A stretch of 17,128 nt of DNA from Prevotella sp. UBA7594 (GTDB lineage: Bacteria > Bacteroidota > Bacteroidia > Bacteroidales > Bacteroidaceae), in NCBI GenBank assembly GCA_002490315.1, contig DLKG01000064.1:1-17128 (forward strand). The letters are read 5' to 3'. Positions within the stretch are counted from its first letter, which is position 1; each line of letters starts with the position of its first letter. The translations under genes were made by a program, and so were the position numbers. Under the pieces are notes generated by a model that ran no database searches, had not been told where the DNA came from, and worked only from the letters and a program-made list of their open reading frames with translations. Below are positions 8,901 to 15,170 of this stretch, in pieces.

Positions 8901-9022
8901 ACAAGGACGCTCCTTGCGACCCGGACGTATCAATGGGTACAGGCAACGGTGTGCAGGGTGTCGACATCTTCAACCTTCCTACTTCAAGAAGCTTAGGTCT
9001 GAATCTGAAGTTCAACTTCTAA
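5981..9022 (+). CDS. SusC/RagA-family TonB-dependent outer-membrane transporter
   Basis: The 1013-residue protein begins with a signal peptide (FLIGMFLTGAYA, cleavage before Gln24). A carboxypeptidase-regulatory-like domain follows at about residues 25-105, with GDPLIGVSVQVKGT and TMTDLNGNYTI. The TonB plug follows, running from VVVTAMGIKRQ near 107 to the SusC signature SITLLKGAAASALYGAVAAN near 222-245. The rest is a 22-strand type beta barrel with many aromatic-rich strands and a C-terminal Phe (LNLKFNF). It imports a ligand captured by the SusD-like partner encoded next, using TonB-ExbBD energy. There is no N-terminal STN signalling domain, so an ECF/anti-sigma circuit is unlikely. No glycoside hydrolase, lyase or hybrid two-component regulator lies in the window, so the ligand cannot be read from context; glycans, peptides or other oligomers are all possible. 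Confidence 0.95.
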   Translation: MQKRSFLTVVMFLIGMFLTGAYAQTHTVSGLVKDKEMGDPLIGVSVQVKGTKNATMTDLNGNYTIQTNPQDVLVFTYVSMKTVEEKVGDRKIVNVSMVPNAESLGEVVVTAMGIKRQSETLTYSAQTVGGKDVNDIKSINMINSLQGKSAGLQITPNSTGAGGSSKILFRGNKSISGSNQPLIVIDGVPTMTNTTSSQVSSDYGGERDGGDVMSTINPDDIASITLLKGAAASALYGAVAANGAIMITTKSGMAGKVSVNVSSNTTMETPMVLPEFQTTYGGGADGTFSWGDKLASKSKNYAKEFFRTGFTTNNSVSLAGGNDNFKAYFSYGNVFSQGMTPKNMYRSHNLNSKVDFKVLEHVFVDFSAKYSNQYSKNQPAAGYLWNPLTGAYLVPRGTDWNYYKDNFEVYDATRGCNIQNWTNTKQQQFGNPYWMLNRQTPISERNRYEFGGSVKWEITPDLNIQGRMRYERGDEHFIHNAYASSVGDLYPMGRMKDNRYFSDQLYGDVLVNYSHTWGDWALTATAGSSFTKTKTSGVDLWGEGSQYKSPGDGNIYYPNIFTPNNYYKNMSRVGSDGTFNTEKRLNAVFATAQVGFKDAVFLDLSARNDWSSALAFTESCSFFYPSVGASVLLNKLVNMGPQVNLFKFRGSYSIVGNDVPIYMSNPRYTLGESGAISAPDKAPFRTLKPEKTHSLEFGFDGTFFNNRLDVALTYYKTNTKNQFFAISAPYESGLRNRYVNAGNVQNQGFEFSIGWHQQFNDNFSWSTNFNLSYNDNKIKELVDGLENGLTIASWSGAKVVLNEGGSYGDLYVRQLKRDDNGKIIVNDGKPVVGDDNIDEMKYAGNMNAKVNFGWTNTFHYKDFTLSFLIDGKFGGRVLSGTEAALDGWGVSKRSGEARDAGKVVYEGVEFEPEAWYTTIGSSNFNSPYATEFYVYKGTNVRLRELSLGYTFRNLFGNGKNLTAALIARNLFFFYKDAPCDPDVSMGTGNGVQGVDIFNLPTSRSLGLNLKFNF

Positions 9023-9085
9023 ATGAAGTTCCACGACAAGCGTAAGTAGAACAGAGTTTACAATCTTTTAAAATTAAAGTACATT

Positions 9086-10765
9086 ATGAAAAAGAGAAAT
9101 ATATTCGCGGTGTCATCAATGATGGCACTCGCCGTGCTGGGCAGCGGAATGTTGAGCTCATGTACGGACGATTTCGAGAATCTCAATACCAACGGGGTTC
9201 AGGTGGATCCGTCAGACTTGCCTTTCTCAGCACAATGTGCCGAGGCGATGAACTACTGCTATCCCCCTCACCAGAACATGTTCCAGTTCTGGACCAACCT
9301 CACCATCGACCTCTACGGAGGCTATTTCCAGACTCCCCACGGCAACTTCACCAACTGCGACATGGGCGAAAACCGCGGCCACAGCGGCGGTATGTACGAG
9401 AACTACTATCTGCACATCTTCAACAACACGCGCCGCAACATCTCCAGCCTTGACGCTTCCGGCCGCGCCGGTCTTGCCGGCACTATGCGCATCGTGCAGG
9501 CAGTCGGCACTATGCAGGCCACTGACGCCTACGGTCCTCTCGCCTACTCGTCCATCATCAACGCCGAGAGCGAGTCGGAGTACCGCTTCGACAGCCAGCA
9601 GAAGATTTACGAGCAGATGCTCACCGACCTTGACAAAGCCATTGAGGGCCTCAAGGCAATGAGCGATGAGGAGAAACTCTCGCTCGCCACTTACGACACA
9701 TGGTGTGGCGGCGATCCCGCTGTTTGGATACAGATTGCCAACACGATGAAGCTGCGCATCGCCCTCCGTCTCTCCAAGCGCGAGAGCGAAATGCAGGCTG
9801 ACGGCTACGACCTCAAGGCCATAGCTTCTGCCGCTGCCGGCAACACTCTCGCCGCATACGGCAAGGACATCGTCATCAAGGATCAGAGCAACGAGCTCAA
9901 GCGTATGTTCGACTGGCAGGACTGCGGCATGAACGCCAATCTCGTGACGCTTATGGTCGGCATGAAAGACCCGCGTCTGCCTCTCTACATGACAAAGAAT
10001 GTCGAAGACATCACCAACGAGAATGGCGTAACCACGCCTGCCAACTCCGTGTACTGCGGCATACGCTTCGCAAGCGGCATGCCACAGAAGGGTTCTGAAG
10101 GCTCCTACGGCTACAAGATGTCGCAGTGGGTTGGCTCTTACACCACTCCTCTGCCTATCTTCAAGGCTGCCGAGTCCTACTTCCTCCTTGCCGAAGCTAA
10201 GCTGCGCTGGGGCATCGGCTCACAGAGTGTGAAGGATCTCTACGAGGAGGGCATCCGTCTTTCTATCAAGAACGAGCTTGCCTACAAGGGATCGTTCGCT
10301 GGCATCGACAACATCAGCGACGCTGACATCGACGCCTACATCAACGGCACAACCTATCAGGCAGACTACGTCGATCCGGGCAACTCTACTCGCAACGCAA
10401 CTCATGTCAACGAACTTTGCGTGAAATGGAACGAAAGCGCAAGCAAAGAGGATCAGCTCGCACGCATCCAGACTCAGAAGTACATCGCTCTCTTCCCGCT
10501 ATCTAACGAAGCATGGGCTGAGCAGCGCCGCACGGGCTATCCTAAGTTATTCAAGGCTATGGTCAACAAGAGCAACGGTGCGGTTGACACTGAGGAGGGC
10601 GTACGTCGCGTCATCTACAGCTCCAACGCTTATGACACCAACGCCAACGGCGTGAAGGGCGGCATCGAAATCCTCAACCAGGAGAACACCAGCCTGAAAG
10701 GCATCTCCGGCGACAAGGGTGGTACTCACGTTTGGTGGGACAACGCCAACAAGGGCAACTTCTAA
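9086..10765 (+). CDS. SusD/RagB-family nutrient-binding lipoprotein
   Basis: The 559-residue protein has a signal peptide with lipobox MLSSC (Cys26), followed at once by TDDFENLN. The acidic run after the Cys fits the lipoprotein surface-export signal of Bacteroidetes, so it should be surface-exposed and cap the SusC barrel. Family features include IVQAVGTMQATDAYGPLAYS in the N-terminal helical half and IALFPLSNEAWAEQRRTGYP near residue 470, with TPR-like helices between. The subclass is closest to the SusD-like_2/SusD-homolog Pfam group. It begins 63 nt after the SusC stop with no terminator between, so the two are co-transcribed. Three hairpins follow the stop. Ligand unknown. Confidence 0.93.
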   Translation: MKKRNIFAVSSMMALAVLGSGMLSSCTDDFENLNTNGVQVDPSDLPFSAQCAEAMNYCYPPHQNMFQFWTNLTIDLYGGYFQTPHGNFTNCDMGENRGHSGGMYENYYLHIFNNTRRNISSLDASGRAGLAGTMRIVQAVGTMQATDAYGPLAYSSIINAESESEYRFDSQQKIYEQMLTDLDKAIEGLKAMSDEEKLSLATYDTWCGGDPAVWIQIANTMKLRIALRLSKRESEMQADGYDLKAIASAAAGNTLAAYGKDIVIKDQSNELKRMFDWQDCGMNANLVTLMVGMKDPRLPLYMTKNVEDITNENGVTTPANSVYCGIRFASGMPQKGSEGSYGYKMSQWVGSYTTPLPIFKAAESYFLLAEAKLRWGIGSQSVKDLYEEGIRLSIKNELAYKGSFAGIDNISDADIDAYINGTTYQADYVDPGNSTRNATHVNELCVKWNESASKEDQLARIQTQKYIALFPLSNEAWAEQRRTGYPKLFKAMVNKSNGAVDTEEGVRRVIYSSNAYDTNANGVKGGIEILNQENTSLKGISGDKGGTHVWWDNANKGNF

Positions 10766-10775
10766 AGTCTCCAAA

Positions 10776-10822
10776 CTGCCGCAAAAGGCAGACGACAGCC
10801 CCCGCGTAAACATGCGGGGCTG
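10776..10822 (+). other. Two hairpins in the 3' untranslated region of the susD-like gene
   Basis: The first is CTGCC (10776-10780) with GGCAG (10787-10791) and a 6-nt loop. The second pairs CAGCCCC plus GC (10796-10805, one bulged C) with GCGGGGCTG (10814-10822). Neither is followed by a T-run (an A-run follows the second), so they are not classical terminators. They may protect the mRNA end from exonucleases. Confidence 0.5.
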
Positions 10823-10837
10823 ATAGAAAAAAATTTT

Positions 10838-10877
10838 AAAAGGGGTGCGTTCCTTTGCGGAACGCACCCCTTTTTTT
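10838..10877 (+). terminator. Strong intrinsic terminator after the susCD-like operon
   Basis: GGGGTGCGTTCC (10842-10853) and GGAACGCACCCC (10859-10870) form a perfect 12-bp stem with a 5-nt loop. It can be extended to 16 bp by AAAA/TTTT and is followed by a run of seven T. The A-rich left flank could let it also work in the opposite direction. It insulates the HAD gene from SusCD transcription. Confidence 0.92.
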
Positions 10878-10931
10878 GTTACTTCTGAGAACCTTTCCTC
10901 CTCATTATTCCTTTTTCACAAAACCTTTCGT

Positions 10932-10939
10932 TAACTTTG
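10932..10939 (+). promoter_or_regulatory. Candidate -7 box (TAACTTTG) for the HAD phosphatase gene
   Basis: TAACTTTG is an exact TAnnTTTG match 29 nt before the ATG at 10969 and downstream of the terminator, so the HAD gene probably has its own promoter. No clear -33 TTTG is seen. Confidence 0.5.
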
Positions 10940-10968
10940 CAGTTTCAGATAACGAAACAAAAGCATTT

Positions 10969-11610
10969 ATGAAAAAGATAGTGATACTCGACTTTGACGG
11001 CACACTCGCCGACACCAAGCCCGTAATTCTTAATACGTTCCACCGCACGCTCGACGCCATGCACCTCGCGCAGCACAGCGACGAGGAGATTGCTGCCACC
11101 ATCGGTCTGCCACTGATGAAGGCGTTTCCCGTGCTCGAGCCTATGGACGAGGAGAAGGCTGCCGTGTGCACCGCCACCTACCGCGAGATTTTCGAGGACG
11201 TAAACCGTGAGATTGGCGTGCCGATGTTCCCTCACGTGGCAGACACCATACGCCAGCTCCACGACCGTGGCAGCATAGTCACCATCGCCACCAGCCGCGG
11301 CTACAAGTCGGCAGCCGACTTCATCAAGAGTTTTAAGCTGGATGACATCATCACCTTCATCATCGCCGCCGAGGACGTGCGCCACGCCAAGCCCGATGCC
11401 GAGCCCGTCACGAAGACACTGAAGCACTTCAATCTGAAGCCCGAGGATGCCGTCGTCATCGGCGACACCCACTTCGACATACTCATGGGCCGCAATGCCG
11501 GCACGATGACCATCGGTGTGAGCTACGGCAACGGCTCGCGCCAAAGCCTCATAGACGCCGGTGCCGATGCCGTGGTAGACGACTTCAAAGACATTGCCGA
11601 CATCTGCTGA
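10969..11610 (+). CDS. HAD-superfamily hydrolase (phosphoglycolate phosphatase-like)
   Basis: The 213-residue protein carries all four HAD motifs: DFDGTL with nucleophile Asp8 and acid/base Asp10, ATSRG (Thr108/Ser109), Lys141 in HAKPDAEP, and GDTHFDI with Asp166 and Asp170. The helical cap inserted after motif I (about residues 15-85) places it in subclass I (C1 cap), with Gph, PpaX and beta-phosphoglucomutase relatives. The substrate is probably a small phosphorylated metabolite and cannot be fixed by eye. The open frame extends upstream to 10855, but that part lies within the terminator stem, so ATG 10969 after the -7 box is the start. It is cytoplasmic and seems monocistronic. Confidence 0.9.
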   Translation: MKKIVILDFDGTLADTKPVILNTFHRTLDAMHLAQHSDEEIAATIGLPLMKAFPVLEPMDEEKAAVCTATYREIFEDVNREIGVPMFPHVADTIRQLHDRGSIVTIATSRGYKSAADFIKSFKLDDIITFIIAAEDVRHAKPDAEPVTKTLKHFNLKPEDAVVIGDTHFDILMGRNAGTMTIGVSYGNGSRQSLIDAGADAVVDDFKDIADIC

Positions 11611-11643
11611 CAATGAATTTGCCATCCGTGCATAACTGGGAGA

Positions 11644-11660
11644 GGGGGCGTCCCGCCCCC
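11644..11660. repeat. GC-rich hairpin between HAD gene and DUF3791 gene
   Basis: GGGGGCG (11644-11650) and CGCCCCC (11654-11660) form a perfect 7-bp stem with a 3-nt loop, within AGAGGGGGCGTCCCGCCCCC. A TTTTC follows after GACCA. It may act as a weak terminator for the HAD gene or be a dispersed palindromic repeat. It lies just 24 nt before the DUF3791 start and would shape that gene's leader if read through. Confidence 0.5.
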
Positions 11661-11683
11661 GACCATTTTCAAATATTCAAGAT

Positions 11684-11938
11684 ATGGAAAATGAAGGCTT
11701 GAAAAAACTTATACGCCTGCCACTCGACGAACTAAAACTTTCTTTCGCCGCATCGTGTGTTGAGGGACTTGCCCGCAAGACTGGCAAGCCCTACAGCGAG
11801 ATTTACGACAGAATGAGTAAGGCAGAAGCTATCGAAAACTATATACTACCAAATTACGACACGCTGCACACGGAAAGCCGCGAGTATGTGCTTGACGACG
11901 TGATGGAATACATAGAAAACAGAGAAAGGAATATGTAA
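11684..11938 (+). CDS. DUF3791-like small protein (putative TA-cassette component)
   Basis: The 84-residue protein has no signal peptide or membrane segment. An N-terminal helical part (FAASCVEGLARKTGKPYSEI) is followed by YILPNYDTLHTESREYVLDD and a last helix. The NYDxLHT...YVLDD pattern is what I associate with DUF3791, a small family often beside DUF3990 genes. Its stop overlaps the next start by one base (TAATG), showing translational coupling. By position and size it could be an antitoxin or accessory factor for the DUF3990 protein, but that is inference. No clear -7 box is seen before it. Confidence 0.72.
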   Translation: MENEGLKKLIRLPLDELKLSFAASCVEGLARKTGKPYSEIYDRMSKAEAIENYILPNYDTLHTESREYVLDDVMEYIENRERNM

Positions 11939-12423
11939 TGCTGACAGTTTATCATGGTGCAACAGAGATAGTAAAATGTCCGATTTGCGCGTTTGGACGT
12001 CCGAGGCTGGACTTCGGACAGGGGTTTTATGTCACCGACATAAAAGAACAAGCTATCCGTTGGGCAAAATCATTGGCAGACAAACGTGGTTTGCAACCAG
12101 TTCTTAATACTTATACTTTAGACCGCGAGGCTTTCATGGAAGAAGGCAAATGCAAGATATTCACCTCCTACAATGCCGAGTGGCTTGACTTCATTGTAGC
12201 CAATCGACGCGGCGACAACTTGGCTGCTGCCTATGACTATATTGAGGGAGGTATTGCCAACGATCGAGTTATTGACACCGTAAACCTATATATTCAAGGG
12301 CTTACCGACTCGGCAACCGCCCTTCAACAATTGGCCTTCTATAAGCCAAACAACCAAATATGCCTCCGAAACCAAAGCCTTACAGACAAATTTTTACACT
12401 ATTATGGATCAGAAAGAATTTGA
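11938..12423 (+). CDS. DUF3990-like protein (possible ADP-ribosyltransferase-fold toxin)
   Basis: The 161-residue soluble protein starts YHGATEIV (His6). It continues with GRPRLDFGQGFYVTD (Tyr31) and QAIRWA. Further on are EWLDFIVANRRG and DYIEGGIANDRVIDTV, and the C-terminal third has ALQQLAFYKPNNQICLRN. This order matches DUF3990 as I know it. The family has been grouped with the ADP-ribosyltransferase fold, where an N-terminal H, a middle Y and a later acidic residue bind NAD; His6 and Tyr31 are candidates, the acidic residue is not certain. It is coupled to the gene before (1-nt overlap) and overlaps the gene after by 20 nt. The cassette layout suggests a toxin with small partners. Other roles, such as protein modification or phage defence, are possible. 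Confidence 0.75.
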   Translation: MLTVYHGATEIVKCPICAFGRPRLDFGQGFYVTDIKEQAIRWAKSLADKRGLQPVLNTYTLDREAFMEEGKCKIFTSYNAEWLDFIVANRRGDNLAAAYDYIEGGIANDRVIDTVNLYIQGLTDSATALQQLAFYKPNNQICLRNQSLTDKFLHYYGSERI

Positions 12424-12652
12424 GAAACGAATCAAGTCGCCTGCCATACAAGACATGATTCTCAGCAACCAAATAGGAGGCGTTGCCTACGAACTTTCAA
12501 AAAGGCTTAACATCTCGCCAGCCCGCGCCCTCGACCTATTCTACCGCAGCAAGACATGCGCCGACCTCCACAACCGCGCCACCAACCTCTATCTCTACGG
12601 CAACCTGTATATTGCCGACGAGTTTATGCTGGAGTGCCTGGGACGATTCTAA
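12404..12652 (+). CDS. Small helical protein, third member of the DUF3990 cassette
   Basis: The 82-residue protein overlaps the DUF3990 gene by 20 nt (ATG 12404, previous stop 12421-12423), indicating coupled translation. It appears all-helical: AIQDMILSNQIGGVAYELSK, then ISPARALDLFYRSKTCADL and LYLYGNLYIADEFMLE. There is no signal peptide. The arrangement 'DLFYxSKT...LYLYGxLYIADE' resembles small proteins found beside DUF3990 genes, but I cannot name a family with certainty. It is a good antitoxin candidate because it is encoded last and tightly coupled; alternatively both small proteins are regulators of the middle one. Confidence 0.7.
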   Translation: MDQKEFEKRIKSPAIQDMILSNQIGGVAYELSKRLNISPARALDLFYRSKTCADLHNRATNLYLYGNLYIADEFMLECLGRF

Positions 12653-12903
12653 ACAATATTTACAACCGTAGTATCTATTGTTAGTTGATTATCAATACTA
12701 TATGCTCTAAATGGTAGAAAAGTGGTTATATGGATTCGATATAGATACAATATGACCAAGATTTAACGTATTTAACTTTCGATTACATTGAAAATCACAA
12801 AATAGTGCCACGATGGGGTCGTTTCAACCGAACCCATAATATGACAAACAAAAGTTATTCAACAATATTTTAGAAGGGGTACGGTTGAAACGACTCCCTC
12901 AAA
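12653..12903. other. AT-rich non-coding stretch between the cassette and the ATPase pseudogene
   Basis: The first 160 bases are AT-rich with stops in all frames and only weak dyads (for example TAGTAT 12669-12674 with ATACTA 12695-12700). I see no promoter or RNA gene. From 12815 on it contains the inverted-repeat element described separately. Confidence 0.5.
12815..12898. repeat. 84-bp element with ~21-bp terminal inverted repeats (MITE-like or long hairpin)
   Basis: The left arm (12815-12835) contains GTCGTTTCAACCG followed by AACCC. The right arm (12877-12898) contains GGGTACGGTTGAAACGAC followed by TCCC, the near-perfect reverse complement: 13 contiguous matching core bases, then one mismatch, then more matches. 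The 41-bp centre is AT-rich with no ORF. There is no poly-T after it, and a target-site duplication is not evident. It could be a miniature inverted-repeat element or an RNA hairpin. It ends just before recognisable ATPase homology begins. Confidence 0.55.
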
Positions 12904-13944
12904 GGATGTGATTGCAAATCATCCTCTTTATTCTGCTATAATCAATAGGATAGTCACATCATCGAAATACAGCTTGATGACTTCCGTAATAGGTGATTGA
13001 GAAAGCCTGATGCCTTGCTTGACTATATCGACTCCAAGGTTGTAAATGATGGTAATCCTTATTATATAGTCTTGGATGGTTTCGTGGCAGAGGTGACGAG
13101 ATACGCATTTGGCCTCTAACCTTTGATGAATACTTCAAGGGCGTAGGTGGAGATATACGCAAAGCATGGCGAGATTACTACACCTTTGGAGGATTACCAC
13201 AAGTAGCCCTGTTGGAAACTGAGGAAAAGAAAACAGATTATTTGCGTGGGTTATATGAAACAACCTATCTCCGTGATGTGATAGATAGAGCGCAATCATC
13301 TACGCAATCCTGAAGGGATGAAGGAATTGGTGCGTGTGCTTGCTTCAGGTATAGATTCTTCCACCAATCCTACAAGAATTGCCAATACATTTCAGTCTGC
13401 ACAGGGTGTTGCCATAAAAAGGGACACGATAAAGCAATACATTGATTATTTGAAAGACTCTTTCCTTATAGAGGAGGCTCTGCGTTATGATGTAAAAGGC
13501 AGAAAGTATATTGGAACTGAGACCAAATATTATTTTGCAGACATAGGCATTCGTACTGCCATTCTTAACTATCGCCAACAGGAAGAGACGCACATCATGG
13601 AGAATATCATCTACAACGAACTTCGTAGTCGTGGCTATAATGTGGATGTTGGTTTGGTGGAACTTGGTGGCAAGGATGAAAATGGCAAGTTCGTAAGAAG
13701 GCAAATGGAAGTGGACTTTGTGGTGAACCGACCACCATATAGAGTTTATATCCAATCGGCTTTTCATATGCCAACACTGGAAAAAGAACAGCAGAAGCGT
13801 CGCCCCTTGCTGTCTATCAATGACCATTTCCGTAAAATAGTCATTGTCGGTGATGACATTCATCGCAAAGAAGATGAACTTGGGGTGATGACAGTTGGGC
13901 TTTTGGACTTCTTGACAGACAAGGATTTGTTAGAACAAGGTTAA
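12904..13944 (+). pseudogene. Decayed AAA (AAA_14)/DUF4143 ATPase
   Basis: Joining three frames gives a protein typical of the ATPases common in Prevotella and Bacteroides. Segment 1 (to 13077) reads CKSSSLF (a degraded Walker A?), then HIIEIQLDDFRN with in-frame stops at 12946-12948 and 12994-12996. The second sits in RNR*LRKPDALLDY, most simply CGA to TGA. It continues to NPYYIVLD. Segment 2 (13080-13287, another frame) resumes at FRGRGDEIRIWPLTFDEY, so roughly 40 codons are missing, including the Walker B glutamate region. After TTYLRDVI an ATAG duplication (13281-13288) shifts the frame. Segment 3 continues as ERNHLRNPEGMKELV and holds an intact DUF4143 part: ATG 13318 to stop 13944, 208 aa with ALRYDVKGRKYIGTETKYYF and QMEVDFVVNR. 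The C-terminal fragment could still be translated but cannot be an ATPase. The N-terminus is lost at the inverted-repeat element. Confidence 0.85.
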
Positions 13945-14003
13945 TCCGTAATCTTGGTTATTTCTTCCATAAATATTCCACCAATACTTTGGAGGATTGC
14001 TCG

Positions 14004-14011
14004 TAATTTTG
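14004..14011 (+). promoter_or_regulatory. Candidate -7 box (TAATTTTG) for the hydrolase operon
   Basis: TAATTTTG matches TAnnTTTG exactly, 38 nt before the ATG at 14050. A TTTG at 13988-13991 lies only 12 nt upstream, too close to be a normal -33 element. The operon's own AraC-type regulator may act here. Confidence 0.48.
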
Positions 14012-14049
14012 CAGCGTGAAATATTAGTAAACTATTAAATGCAGTAAGG

Positions 14050-15150
14050 ATGAAAACAAGATTATTATTTCTCGCAGGCTTGCTGGTGGTTGCAACCAAC
14101 AGCTTTGCCCGAAATGCTCAAGACAACACTGTACCCAATGCTCCTGGTGCACGAAACCAAGAATTGAACTTGACCCAAGAATGGGACAATACATTTCCCA
14201 AGAGCGACAAGGTAGACCATAAGAAGGTTACCTTCCACAACCGTTTCGGCATCACACTTGCTGCCGATATGTATATTCCGAAGGATGCCTCTGCCACAAA
14301 TGGAGCATCGGGCAAGCTCCCAGCCATTGCTGTGAGCGGTCCCTTCGGGGCCGTAAAGGAACAGTCGTCGGGACTTTATGCGCAGACCCTTGCCGAAAGA
14401 GGTTTCTTGACTATCGCCTTCGACCCTTCGTTCACAGGCGAGAGTGGTGGAGAGCCACGCAATGTGGCATCACCCGACTTGAATACGGAGGATTTCAGTG
14501 CCGCTGTGGATTACCTCGCTACCAATAATCTTGTAGATGCCGAGCGTATAGGTATCTTAGGCATTTGCGGTTGGGGCGGTCTTGCCATTAATGCCGCCGC
14601 CAACGACCCTCGCATCAAGGCGACCGTTGCCTCCACCATGTATAACATGACTCGTGTCAACACCAACGGCTATTTCGACAAGGGTACGGCGGAGCAACGC
14701 TATCAGATGCGTGTCGACCTGAACAAGCAGCGCACGGAGGACTATCGCAATGGCTCATACAAGCGTTCGGTCATGAATCCGAAACCTGCAGAAGATGCCC
14801 CACAGTTTATGAAAGACTACTACGACTACTATAAGACAAAGCGTGGTTATCATGAGCGTTCCATCAATTCTGGGCAAGGCTGGAATCTGACTTCTAACTT
14901 GGGCTTTATGAACTCTCAGATATTGCAATATGCAAGCGAGATTCGGAATGCCGTGTTTATCGTTCATGGTGAGAAAGCCCACTCACGCTATATGGGCGAG
15001 GATGCCTTCAAACTATTAAAGGGCAACAACAAACAGCTCTACATCGTTCCAGGTGCCAGCCATTGCGACCTGTACGACAAGGTGGACGTCATTCCATTCG
15101 ACAAAATCGAACAGTTCTACAGAACTTATCTCGTCAGCAAAAGAAAATAA
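14050..15150 (+). CDS. Secreted alpha/beta hydrolase with a cysteine nucleophile
   Basis: The 366-residue protein has an N-terminal signal peptide (LLFLAGLLVVATNSFA, cleavage near residue 20) and no lipobox, so it should be periplasmic or secreted. The body is an alpha/beta hydrolase of the COG1073 (YcjY-like) kind: VTFHNRFGITLAADMYIPK, then SGPFGAVKEQSSGLYAQTLA with AFDPSFTGESGG. The nucleophile elbow is GICGWGG with Cys173 in place of the usual serine, as in dienelactone hydrolases. His338 in PGASHCDLYD is the catalytic base; the acid may be Glu308 in VHGEKAHS. A CDS for a cyclophilin-like lipoprotein follows 20 nt later and an AraC regulator after that, suggesting an inducible unit. The substrate is unknown: an ester, lactone or thioester is likely from the fold. 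Confidence 0.87.
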   Translation: MKTRLLFLAGLLVVATNSFARNAQDNTVPNAPGARNQELNLTQEWDNTFPKSDKVDHKKVTFHNRFGITLAADMYIPKDASATNGASGKLPAIAVSGPFGAVKEQSSGLYAQTLAERGFLTIAFDPSFTGESGGEPRNVASPDLNTEDFSAAVDYLATNNLVDAERIGILGICGWGGLAINAAANDPRIKATVASTMYNMTRVNTNGYFDKGTAEQRYQMRVDLNKQRTEDYRNGSYKRSVMNPKPAEDAPQFMKDYYDYYKTKRGYHERSINSGQGWNLTSNLGFMNSQILQYASEIRNAVFIVHGEKAHSRYMGEDAFKLLKGNNKQLYIVPGASHCDLYDKVDVIPFDKIEQFYRTYLVSKRK

Positions 15151-15170
15151 AAGCTTGAGAATTACGTTAT

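Noticed and set aside
9023..9049. 8-codon ORF directly after the SusC stop (MKFHDKRK)
   Set aside because: Too short to support, without ribosome site or conservation evidence.
10855..10968. Upstream extension of the HAD open frame
   Set aside because: It begins inside the stem of the intrinsic terminator and before the -7 box; conserved HAD sequence starts at ATG 10969.
12815..12898. CRISPR repeat (GTTTCAA-like core)
   Set aside because: There are only two copies in opposite orientation, one AT-rich spacer and no cas genes; it is an inverted repeat, not an array.
13318..13944. Stand-alone DUF4143 gene of 208 aa
   Set aside because: The upstream sequence clearly continues the same protein in other frames with stops, so this is the intact 3' remnant of a pseudogene.
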